64,000 nucleotides of DNA, from NCBI RefSeq assembly GCF_964355755.1, contig NC_092677.1, positions 27,622,101-27,686,100 on the forward strand. The letters are read 5' to 3'. The stretch is from Antedon mediterranea (Eukaryota; Echinodermata; Crinoidea; Comatulida; Antedonidae). Positions 54,085-64,000 of this stretch are shown here, in pieces (within the stretch, counting starts at the first letter, position 1; the number at the start of each line of letters is the position of its first letter). Under the pieces are notes generated by a model that saw only the letters and a program-made list of their open reading frames with translations, was not told the origin of the DNA and made no database searches. A program made the position numbers and the translations under genes.

Positions 54085-54187
54085 AATTGCGCGTGGTGAC
54101 TAGAACGCGTAAAGCAAATGGCGCACGCAATTTGACCAATCAACGTTGCGTGTACAGCTGTGCGTCCTCCCAGTGGGAACTACCTTT
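54085..54187. mobile_element. MITE-2-like right terminus
   Basis: Reads TTTGACCAATCAACGTTGCG, then CCTCCCAGTGGGAACTACCT then TTTAA. These match the inner arm and the right end of MITE-2. No left end was found, so it may be the right terminus of the larger element that holds the transposase remnant about 200 bp upstream. Confidence 0.65.
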
Positions 54188-55404
54188 TAAAAGAAATAAA
54201 CTTCTTGAAACATTATGTTTATTTATATGTAGATAATACAGTTATTTAGTTTTCATAATTATGTTGCGTTCCGACGTTCTGGTACGCCCAATTCTTGTAA
54301 ACCGTTATTGTTCGCAAGATAGTTGAAATAAAGTTGTCTGTACCGCCGGTGCAATTGAAGGCAACATTAGTTAAATAAACATTATTGATTGAGTTAAAAA
54401 AAAAAATATATATATTGTGTGAAGATTATGTAATAACCTAATGGTGACGAACGTACTGTACTAAGCCTATAGGTTTAATAACGTTTATTGTTATCGTCAG
54501 CCACGTGACACTGACGCATAATGTGACGTCATCACGTACGGAATCCTGACATGCTCTATGATGAGCGCTTAAAAATAATCGGATTCCGGCATAGACGACG
54601 GGAGTAGCATGGAGTAAATATTTTCTCCATGGTTCAGAAGGACATATTGTACCATTTATTAAATAAGAGGCATGCCACATTTTCTAAAGCACCTCTGTAA
54701 TTTATTGAAATAAAGGGTATACAATGTAATATTTACAGTGATGTTATTGCATGTTGTATGTAAGTCGTGATGACCTATTACACAGTGGCTCCAGAAAGTA
54801 ACTTTCTACCTTTTTACAAAGCGGAAACGTGGCTCTACGAATAGGAAATATCGGAGACTAATGTTGGTCACATTTTCCAATTAGTATGGTGGTACGTGAA
54901 CGTGGGTTTCTGTGGTTAACTCAACTGTTACCGTCAGATGAAAGTAAACCGTGGCAAGCCTGTAAAAATCGGAGTACAAGCCTATAAGCAACTGAAGACA
55001 AGATATGTTTAGGCCTACTTAGTAGATGAAAATAATTTGCTATAAGTTAGGCCAATTTACTATCACGTTTGCTGTTGGGCTCCAGTAGAAAAAAGGGGTT
55101 CTATCGAACCCTACGAACCCCCTGGCTACGGGCTTGCGTGGTGATCATATCAAATGTAGCCGGTTATTCCTTGTTTGTGTATGCAACATTGTGAAGATGA
55201 TAAAGAGAACATTCAAGCGCGCATAGAGAGTTCTTTGCTGCTTCAAGTAAATACATTTCAGTATCATTTACATACGTTACATATATACACTTTTATTCTT
55301 TTAATTACAAAATGTTGTTATGACATAATAAATAAAGTTAAAATATAATGTTAAGATTTTACAATTCGCAGCAAGATTGTTAGTGTTTAGTACATTTTTA
55401 CATT

Positions 55405-57179
55405 TTAGAAGCATTTTCTATGAACGACTTCCGGACCCGTTTCGTCGTATTCCGCTTTTGTGATCCACATCGAATCGAATGACGACAGCGACGACAAGAT
55501 CGATCCGCCGATCCAGACCGAGAACTTTCGCTCGGGTGGCGCAACGACTTTAACTTTCATTGTACTGGGCGCCAACTTTTGTAATTCTTTCTCCATACGT
55601 TCTGGCATTCCTTCAAACATAGAGCTTCCTCCTGATTGGCAGACGTTCGCGTAAAGATCTTTTCGGATATCGATGTCACACTTCATAATTGAGTTGTAAG
55701 ATGTCTGGTGTAAGCCGACCGCTTCCAGACCTAAAGAGTAATGTCAAATCACAAGTAACTTATTTTTATTTTAAAAATAATGTGCTTAACTTGAAAAAAA
55801 ATTGTATTTAAACGGTCAAGGCCTACTTACAAAGTCATGAGGTGTACTTACCGAGCATCGGCGGATCAAAAAATACTTCTGGACATCTGAATCGTTCGTT
55901 ACCAACCGTTATCACCTGTCCATCAGGTAGTTCGTACGTTTTCTCAATTTTGCTGACTTTACCGTTCATTTCCGTGTCGAAATTTTTTGCGACGTAACAC
56001 AATTTTTCTTTTATATCCTTTACGATTTCTCTTTCGGCTAAAAGTAAGAAAATAACAAATTCACGGATAAAGAAGTGATAGCGCCCCTTACGCCCATAGG
56101 AATAGACAACTTGTTTATTTGTAAAAGTTGGTGAAAATCCTGTTACCTGTTGTTGTAAATGAATATCCTCTTTCTGTCAAGATTTTCATCATATACTCCG
56201 TGAGATCTCTGCCTGCAAGATCTAGCCTCAAGATAGCATGAGGAAGAGCGTATCCCTCATAAATGGGTACGGTGTGGGAGACACCGTCACCGGAGTCGAG
56301 AACGATTCCGGTCGTTCTTCCTGACGCATATAAAGCTAACACGGCCTGGATACCTACGTACATGTTTGGTGTGTTAAATGTCTCAAACATTATCTATGTT
56401 ACGTGAAATCAAGAAAAGTATATATGATGTTTAATTCATTACATGTAATATGATGAAAAGAAAAATGGTTTAGCTTTTAAATGTAAGCTATTTATGTATA
56501 TTTTATTTCAATACCGGTACCGTCACAAATATTATTACAAACTTTTCAATACCTGCGTCATTTTTTCACGGTTTGCTTTCGGATTGAGTGGTGCCTCAGT
56601 TAATAAGACGTTATGCTCTTCAGGCGCAACTCTGAGTTCGTTGTTGAACACGTGCTTCCATACACGCTCCATATCATCCCAGTTTGTAACGATTCCATGT
56701 TCAATTGGATACTGTTGAGCAAATAAAAACCAAAATATGCAAACATGTGAAAACAGTTATGGGATTAAGAACAAGGCCAATAGCCATAAGTCGCGTGCTA
56801 AAACGCATAGTGATACCGGACCGACAGACAGACCGACCGACCGACATAGTGAACTATAGAGTCGCGTCCATGCGACTAAAAAGCATGGCAATCTTTTAAA
56901 GATTCTAAATTCTATCTAGGCCTAGCCTAGGCCTGGCTTAATTAATATTTATTACTACAAGATGTGTTGTACCTTCATTGTAAGCATGCCTCTTTTGCTT
57001 TGCGCTTCATCACCTACGTATGCATCCTTGGTACCAACACCGACCATAACACTGCGATGTCGTGGTCGACCTACGATTGCTGGGAAGATTGCTCTTGGAC
57101 TGTCATCTCCAGCAAACCCTGCCTTGATCATTCCACTTCCATTATCAATAACGATCGCTGCTGAATCACTATCACACAT
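55405..57179 (-). CDS. divergent actin (5 exons)
   Basis: An ATP-binding cytoskeletal actin of 374 residues, one short of cytoplasmic actin. Exons: 56973-57179, 56553-56711, 56147-56393, 55852-56037, 55405-55730; phases fit. The nucleotide loops are intact ([30 protein letters not shown]), as are [18 protein letters not shown] with the modifiable histidine, and the end VVHRKCF. It differs from standard actin at many sites: in the DNase I loop [16 protein letters not shown] replaces HQGVMVGMGQKDSYVG, in [20 protein letters not shown], and in [20 protein letters not shown]. Conserved actins are rarely this divergent, so it is probably a specialised paralogue rather than the main cytoplasmic or muscle gene. 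No frame breaks. Divergent from coactosin. Confidence 0.93.
56753..56882. repeat. dispersed repeat in actin intron 1 (copy 1 of 2)
   Basis: Contains AAGTCGCGTGCTAAAACGCA, TAGTGATACCGGACCGACAG, a GACC/GACA simple repeat, then CATAGTGAACTATAGAGTCG and CGTCCATGCGACT. An inverted copy lies at 62965. The outer ACGCGACT / AGTCGCGT motifs are themselves inverted. Confidence 0.88.
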
Positions 57180-58307
57180 TTTTGATTTTGAATTTTATCC
57201 CAATTTTTTTTATTGAATACTTAAGCCCATTTTAAGCCTACCTAAATGTGAAAGACGTTGTGCCCAAGAAGATTGAGTTTAGAACTTTTCACAACAAACT
57301 TTGGAATACACGCGCGATTGTTGCTAGGACGTTTGCGTGCAGAGCGGGCGCGCAAAAATTACGCGTACCTCAGTATTCTAATCATCTAACAAATTATTTC
57401 ACGTGATTTTCAAATTGTTTATTGCCATAACAACAGAACTATTCCTCTCATTAATTTATTTTACTTGCAAAACTACCGTCGTATTGTTCATCAATGATAC
57501 CTAATATCGAGAAGTTATATATAGCGCGCGTGTGCATATTTGTCACAATTAAATGATTTATTCTTTCTCTTTTGTGGAGAAAGCCAAATTTATTTCGAAT
57601 TTCAATGTCTTTAGGCTTACCAATCAAAATGTATTGTTGTCTTATCAATAATATGATTTTGTACTGTAATATCTATTACATTCTTTAAAATAAAAAGATA
57701 GGCCTAGATACATTGTTATTTTATAGTTTATTTGGAAAATGGGGTAATTTTGTGAAATGTCTTTGATACTAACAGTAATTCTTAATATTGTAACCACACC
57801 CTCTTTCGGAAACATACGACTCCTATAAAACAACATTACTAGCCAGTCTGGCAATTTTGTAATGTCTATACATGGATATCATTATCTTGAAGATAAATTT
57901 ACGTTTCTAAAAACGCACCGTGCTAATAAATACATGTATTGTCGGTCCTGTTTAAAATTGAATGTAAGAGAAGACATCATCTTTAAAACAGGTTTGTTCT
58001 CTGTTTCCTTGGTCGGCTCACTCCTCTTCCGCAACCGGAAACTGTCTTTGGGTCATTTACTTCTAAATATGGTTATCGCTTATAGACGTGTTGAATATTC
58101 ATACCTTGATAACGCGGAACATGAGTGACGTAACAGTTTTACAAGGTTTCGGTAGATGTTACAACGTTGTCAGGGCAAAGGTCATGGTTCGCTTCAATCG
58201 TTTCCATTCGACCGAACGAACAATCGTTATTGGTTTTACAAAAGCAACAGTTCAGTTCTGTGGACGTAGTAGAAATTCGCCGGTATTCGCTGAAATTACA
58301 TTCAAAC
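57180..58307. promoter_or_regulatory. shared upstream region of actin and coactosin
   Basis: The actin (-) and coactosin (+) start codons face away from each other across 1128 bp. Both promoters must lie here unless there are distant first exons. No CArG box was recognised with confidence. Several short open frames have no family resemblance. Confidence 0.45.
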
Positions 58308-61300
58308 ATGAGTACTTTAAATAAAGAAGAGGTTTGTACCGCATACGAAGATGTTAGAGCGGATGATACAGAAACAACATGGTGAGTAACGCTCTTTTAA
58401 CGTTTTAAATTCCGGGTTTTAATTCACTATCTGTAGATAGAATTAGATACTAGATACCGTTGGATTGGTGTGTACTTAAGTTGACATATTGCACCTGCTT
58501 TCGTTATTTTAGTACCTGTACCGGTAGTAAGCAACCCCACCTCAAATACAATAAATAAAACTGTACTGTCATTTAATGTAATGTATTCGACTTAAACTGA
58601 CAAAATTATTCAATTTAATGATGATAATTTTGAAGATTGTGTTGTTTTATAATGTACCGCCGGTTGTTACGCCCTGTAATTAAACTGACGGATGTACTAT
58701 TGAACCCGGTACAACTGGCTTGTAAATACTATCTTATCACTATATAATTAAACTATTTATATAATATATACATTGTTTACATTAAAAAACGTACGAACAT
58801 ACAGTACTTATAGTTTCTTTTTATTCCAGGCTTATATGTAGATATAATGAAAAGGAAATTGGTGTGTCCGGAACTGGTACTGACATTGAAGAGTGTTTCA
58901 ACCAATTAACAGGTATGTTGCATGTTTCCAACCATTTACCATTACAGTATTATGTTATAATAATATTGAAATAATATAGTTTTCAAATTGACTAGATTTC
59001 ATCCTTACTGATTCGAAATTACACCCTCTGTATAAATATGATCTTATTAATTAAATTGATAACATATCACCATGGAGTAATTTACTCCATCCATGCTATC
59101 ACAAGTTCCTAGAATTCAACACATTTACAGACATAAAGTAATCATTCGGCCTATTGTCCAGTGCTCTTTTTTATCTTTTACAATTGAAATGTGTGAATGT
59201 TGTTTACTTATTTCTTTAAGTATATAAATTCAAAGTCCTTCAATCAGCCTCTTGCAATTGCTAACCCCCTCGCAACCAGGGTTACGTACCCTCTGAATAG
59301 GTAGCAATTATCTCCTCGTTGTCATGTCGACGATCAATCTCTCTTTCTACCCTTTTCGTCTTGTTACACCTGTAGTGAAGATTTCATATTATAATTGTTA
59401 ATAAAATACATTATTATTATCGTATTACAAATTGTAAAAGTCAATATTAAGTCAAATTCGATGATATAATGTACTATATATATAGGCCTATAAAGCATCA
59501 ATTTAAATAGTAGGCCTATAGTGTGATTGTGAAATGAATGAATGATATAATGAAAGAGACCATCAACGCAGCAAACCTTGAATCATTGTTCACACCCGTT
59601 TGTTAGGCGCAGCAGCATTGTTTAAAGGCACGGTTCATTCAATAGTTTCTAATTGTGAAACAGCCGTTTTTTGTTAGGTAATGTAGATCCCATTTTAATG
59701 GTATTTATTGTGATTGTATTGTATGAATAAGCCTCTATGCATTGATGACGTGAGTTTCCTTTTGTGAATGACGTCACCAGACGCCCGACAAACAACAAGT
59801 TCACGCGCGCGTATTAAATCTGATGAATCTTGATTATGGGCTTCATTTTAATTGTCAAACAACAGAAAGAAAATAATTCAAATTTAACTCATGAACAACA
59901 ATAGTTTGTGGTCTAAATATTACATAAAATTTAACAACCTGACTGTATAAAATCTTTTATGTGTTTTACGAGTGAGTAGTGATAAACTGTGTAGAGGATT
60001 ATACAGCCTAGGCCTATACTTTGTCATCGCCTGATCGCTGTTACATGATAAAAGCGAAAGATATTGATTACCAAATTGCCAAAATAGCTTTTACTTTTAA
60101 TATAATGAGCTTTTTAATGATACATTTTAGCATAATAAATTGTGAAAGTATTTAATTAATTGACCATACTGTCGTGGCACAAAAATGGTCTACAGATTTT
60201 GGCTTTTGTTCAGATTGATCATGTTTCAGACATTTTTCCTTGAGCTGTTGAAAGAATAAAATCATAAAATATTAAGTGGTAATAGATGTTGATTGGTTAG
60301 CAACACGCCTTGTCATATTCCATATTAGGGTATGGTATGCAAGTCGTTATACGAGCTACGGTTTACTTTAGTTCCGGTATCTTTACTTCCGGGGTTTGTA
60401 GCAATAGAGGTGGTTACGGCTGACAGAAACCAACAATGTCTTGATTAATTAATGTGGTTTTTATTATTTTATTATGTGGTGATTTGTTCTTGTTGGAAAA
60501 CAACTGTACATTTCGATAATTATTGTTCAAATATGCTGTTCTAAATTCCATATTTGGTACTCAACGTGATTTATTACATTCATAGGCCTACTGGATTAGA
60601 ATCTGCTCTACTACTACTACATATAGGCCTACAGACAATAAGTTTCAGGAATATTTTCAGTGGCGCTTTAAATGTAATTCAAAGTATATCTGTGTACTCG
60701 ATTAAACCAAATGTCACGTATACATGCTGTGTGTGCTGGGTATTTTTACATGGTAATCATGTTAGCCACTACTAAAATACAAGGAACTGTTCTTTCCATT
60801 ATATATCCACCCAAGTCCTAATTCCTAAATTCTTATTTGAAATTCTTATTTGAAATTGAACCCAAAACCCCTATTGGGAGAGTAATCGTAGGTCATGGCT
60901 TGTCAGGACCATACAAATAATAAAGATAATAATTATATTGCAACGCGTTCCATGTTACCAAGCAGTTGTGCGTAATTTGACGCGCGCGTTAAAAGCAAAT
61001 GCGCGTGAATAACATGATAAAACGCTACGCGCGCGTGTTTTCTATGAGACGCTAGTTGTTTTTGCATTTTAATACTAATTTCTAATGCTAATACTATACC
61101 GTAATAGAGAGAGAGACTGTGTCTACTCTAGTTTTAAACAATTTAATAATTTTGTTTTTTCAGATGACGAGAGGGCATTTATATATATTAGACTAGAAAC
61201 TGGAGACGAGATGAGCAAGCGAGCAAAGTTTGCATTTATCACGTGGATAGGACCCGATGTTGGGGCATTGAAGAAGGCTAAGACCAGTACAGATAAAGCC

Positions 61301-61559
61301 ACTGTAAAGAAAGTAGTATCGGTAAGTTGCCCCGGCAGATTCAGGCCTACCTATGATATTTGAATTGTTTAGTGCGTTATAATCTTTTAATCCAATTATA
61401 AATTAGAAGGGTATTTGTTAATAATTTGTTTTAAATTATTTGTTTTAGATTTTTGCTAAAGAGTTCCTAGTTGATACTAAACATGATTTGAACTTAGGAA
61501 GAATTGAGGAAGAAGTAAGAAAGGCAGGAGGTGCTAATTATGGCACTGGCAGTCGATAA
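58308..61559 (+). CDS. COTL1: coactosin-like F-actin-binding protein (4 exons)
   Basis: Coactosin, a small ADF-homology protein that binds actin filaments and counteracts capping. Exons: 58308-58381, 58830-58912, 61164-61321, 61449-61559; phases fit, 141 residues (human COTL1 142). Seen are VCTAYEDVRADDTETTW in exon 1, the strand RYNEKEIGVSGTGTDI in exon 2, then DDERAFIYIRLETGDEMSKR, AKFAFITWIG and KTSTDKATVKKVV in exon 3. Exon 4 has FAKEFLVDTKHDL and the family-typical KAGGANYGTGSR end. The lysine in the AKFAFITW strand corresponds to the actin-contact lysine of human coactosin. Intron 2 is long (2.25 kb), AT-rich and shows no other gene. Its neighbour on the other strand is an actin. Confidence 0.95.
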
Positions 61560-63205
61560 AATAAACAACGTTACGTCATCATTACGTATTTTAATCATTT
61601 TTCTTCAGTTTCTCAAACATTATTATTGATTTTTCGATTGCGTGACGCCGGGTAATACTAGTGATTACAATGGCGTCACGGACATTTTGCGCATGCGCCC
61701 CATGATTGGAATTTCAGAATTGTTATAGATGCACAAGCTATCATGACATCGATATGTTTGTGGGCATGCACCAGTGTTCGCTACGTCATAAGTGTTTTCG
61801 GCAATCGGCGGAAAGTACACCAAGTCGAATTGATTATGGCTTAGTCGTTCTATTTTCCATGAATGTGTCTCGTGTATTAACTGTGCGCGTTATGCGTTTG
61901 GTGTTTCAATGCGTATATATCTTGTACGCGTTGAATCCAGAACACAGATACGATACATGGACGCAGAAACATTCAACAACACATCATTTACAATTACATT
62001 CGAAATGTTTTTCTTTACATCTTTTTCTCGTAGTAGATAGATGATGATGATGAACACAGACAGAATTCGGACCTTTGCGAAGCCTTATGATGAGTGAAAA
62101 TTAATAGTCTTTGTGTAGCTTTAAAGACGACCATTGTATTTTATTTTTTAACAGAATAGTGTCATGTAGAGATAATGAGGCCTAAAATGTAAATTCATGT
62201 TATTGTTTGAGACCAAACAAATGACCAATACTCAATGTAATCAATGTGTTTTCAATAAAAGGTATACTTATTTTATAAATTGAACACAAGTGATCATTTT
62301 GTATTAGGTGACAAATAGTGATAATGTTTAGTTTTGTTTTGTGTCCATTGATTTTATATAATTTTAAGCAAATTGTAGGCGCGCGTAAAATGCATGTTTT
62401 GCACGCGCACATCGCTGCAACAAACATTTTTGTTTACAGATCAATTTCAAACATCATTCAAAACTAATGGCCAAAATGTGCTCAAATTAACAATTAATTA
62501 TATTAATATAAAAACTATCCGTATTTATTGTAATTATAAACGGTGCGATTTAAAATTAGCAATAAACTTTATATACATTTATCATTTGTGTGTTGTATGT
62601 GTTTTGTGGATATATACATTGTAAGGAGACACGGTGTGAGTTTTATTTCAGATTTAGCGTTCATGCTGTTTTGGATAATTTGAACTTTTGCACCGCGAGT
62701 CTCTTTTCCATACGGTTATTTCAAGATGATTTTTGCATATTTCAATAGCGAGCTATTCGCAGCCTCGGTAAAAGAACTGTGAATCGACCAAATGCAATCC
62801 CGGAATTAACAGAAGGGTGTATATTGTATTTGTTTTAATTCACATTTATTCAGCAATATAACAAATTACATTACAGGGATTTTACAGAGACAAGTAATTG
62901 TCTGTAGTCGTAAGACCCTTTAGAAAAAAAAATATTATCACAAAGGAAAAAAAACATGAAAACAGTTTTTAGTCGCGTGGACGCGACTCTATAGTTCACT
63001 ATGTCGGTCTGTCGGTCTGTCTGTCGGTCCGGTATCACTATGCGTTTTTGCACGTGACTTATGGCTGTTGGCCTTGTTAAATGTATTGTTGATATGATAA
63101 TACTGACACATCTTACAAAAATAAACAGAAAAATCTACGCAAACTGTGTATTAAGCGAGACGTTTATTGTTACGTTTTGTATAGGCCTTAAAATGATGTA
63201 ACCCA
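61560..63205. other. intergenic region between coactosin and the speriolin-like gene
   Basis: The two genes converge here. The left part holds the coactosin 3' UTR. It contains the second copy of the dispersed repeat at 62965 and no coding exon that I recognise. Confidence 0.5.
62965..63085. repeat. dispersed repeat (copy 2 of 2), inverted relative to copy 1
   Basis: Reads AGTCGCGTGGACGCGACTCT, ATAGTTCACTATGTCGGTCT, a GTCT/GTCG simple repeat, then GGTCCGGTATCACTATGCGT and ACGTGACTTATGGCTGTTGG. This is the reverse complement of the repeat at 56753. It also opens with its own short palindrome AGTCGCGTGGACGCGACT. Confidence 0.88.
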
Positions 63206-64000
63206 TTAAAATAGAAATAACTGAAAACCATCGATCCTCGACATTGCTTTTAGGCTGGTCAGCAATATCAACATATCAAAACGTTCGGTTTGCTCGAGTT
63301 GGAGATCATCTAATAACGCATTAAAGCACGCCTCCTCTAGGTAAGGCTCTGTCGTCTCCGCAGTTCTGTTCATAATATTGAGTCGTCCAAATTTGTTAAC
63401 AATTGCAACTAAGCGAGAAGGATGATATTCGATGTCGAAACCTAGCGGACTTAAAAATGTAACCACTTTTCGAAGTTTGTCTATGAAATGTTGACGCATT
63501 GATAAATCACCAGCACTTTCAACATCTATCATCGTTGTCATAGTAAGTAATGTGTAACCGTAGAAACGTCTTTTACTGTTTTTTTGGTCAGTCATTCTGA
63601 AAATGTAGGAGACTATTCGACGATCGAGTTGGAAAGCTATCTCACCAATTATTCTCAACTTTAATTCTCTTTCTTCTTGAGTACCTTGACTTAAAGACGC
63701 CGCGGAAGCGCCTAAACTAAAATCAGTTCTCGTCAGAGGGCGCTTGTCTATATACTCCATTTCAGTTAATGCAGATGCATCTGATAGTCTACTTCTTGAG
63801 GAGGTCTCATTCATTATATTTTTCTTAGGAGTAGAATGTATTTTGGGCTGAAATGTCTCTGTGTAAGATCTGTCAGTTTGATCACGTGATTTGTGATTTG
63901 TTTCTCTGATTGGTTGAGTGTTTTTAAATATAGGTATACTACAATCACATGTTATTCCTTCAACTGCATGCGCGCATTGTTTAGATTTATTTTCATAAAC
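63206..64000 (-). CDS. SPATC1L: speriolin-like (SPATC1/SPATC1L) protein, C-terminal part, cut by window edge
   Basis: Resembles the conserved C-terminal domain of speriolin, a centrosome protein of male germ cells, and its relative SPATC1L. Seen are GEIAFQLDRRIVSYIF, followed by RRFYGYTLLTMTTMIDV, LSPLGFDIEYHPSRLVAIV NKFGRL, and the family-like end SRIDGFQLFLF (vertebrate: DDGKPMFIW). From the first ATG at 63814 there are 202 residues, but the same frame stays open upstream to the window edge (about 62 more codons, ending KIHSTPKKNIMNE just before it). The start is therefore probably outside the window and the gene is 5'-incomplete here. A role in sperm is inferred from the family only. Confidence 0.82.
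   Translation of the reverse strand, partial: VYENKSKQCAHAVEGITCDCSIPIFKNTQPIRETNHKSRDQTDRSYTETFQPKIHSTPKKNIMNETSSRSRLSDASALTEMEYIDKRPLTRTDFSLGASAASLSQGTQEERELKLRIIGEIAFQLDRRIVSYIFRMTDQKNSKRRFYGYTLLTMTTMIDVESAGDLSMRQHFIDKLRKVVTFLSPLGFDIEYHPSRLVAIVNKFGRLNIMNRTAETTEPYLEEACFNALLDDLQLEQTERFDMLILLTSLKAMSRIDGFQLFLF

Larger units (their letters stand above)
51904..55404. other. VPS4 3' flank and transposon-rich intergenic region
   Basis: The first part must contain the VPS4 3' UTR. It then holds two MITE-1 copies, a transposase remnant and a MITE-2 terminus, listed separately. A weaker inverted pair lies near 53125-53230 (TTAGTCTACACTTAGCAAGC / TTGTTTAGTGTAGA). The stretch 54190-55404 holds no feature that I recognise; the actin 3' UTR must lie at its right end. 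Confidence 0.5.

Noticed and set aside
61706-62044. 112-codon plus-strand frame behind coactosin
   Set aside because: No family resemblance; probably chance in the 3' flank.

Overview
The window is nuclear DNA from an animal. Genes are split by short introns with GT-AG borders, the background is AT-rich, and most of the non-coding space is filled with small inverted-repeat elements and tandem repeats. The proteins are clear orthologues of vertebrate genes (RPRD1, POLR2C/RPB3, TRIM71/LIN-41, GDAP1, FITM, VPS4, actin, coactosin, a speriolin-like protein). Together with the frequent octamer TAGGCCTA, this points to a marine invertebrate deuterostome, perhaps an echinoderm. That placement is an inference; nothing here fixes the species.

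Layout, left to right. 1-3075: no gene seen, copies of an inverted-repeat element (called MITE-1 here). 3076-11061 (-): RPRD1, an RNA polymerase II CTD-binding protein in seven exons. The end of its fourth exon lies in a 63-bp repeat present in exactly 63 near-identical copies (5459-9427). 11411-14666 (+): POLR2C, the RPB3 subunit of RNA polymerase II, divergent from RPRD1 across a 349-bp shared promoter region. 15-27 kb: gene-poor, with a 75-bp minisatellite, a long palindrome and the probable long 3' UTR of TRIM71, which holds let-7 and miR-125 seed matches. 27045-29495 (-): TRIM71/LIN-41, intronless in its coding part. 32152-35223 and 38870-41451 (-): two tandem GDAP1 paralogues with the same five-exon plan, separated by a cluster of a second inverted-repeat family (MITE-2) and a 421-bp foldback. 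43630-44484 (-): FITM2-like lipid droplet protein, single exon, with a foldback just behind its stop. 45900-51903 (+): VPS4 AAA ATPase in ten exons, its introns full of transposon copies. 53-54 kb: decayed PIF/Harbinger-type transposase. 55405-57179 (-): a full-length but divergent actin, divergent from 58308-61559 (+) coactosin, an actin-binding protein. 63206-64000 (-): speriolin-like protein, running off the right edge.

Two divergent gene pairs join partners in one process: RPRD1 with POLR2C (Pol II and its CTD), and actin with coactosin (actin filaments). The most unusual item is the 63 x 63-bp array in RPRD1. Every unit keeps the reading frame open and carries the same potential in-frame 5' splice site, so the array could be mostly intron (giving a normal ~335-residue protein) or could add up to ~1300 residues of a 21-residue repeat. 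Exon borders below were read by eye from splice consensus, reading phase and agreement with the known protein families; no alignment program was run.
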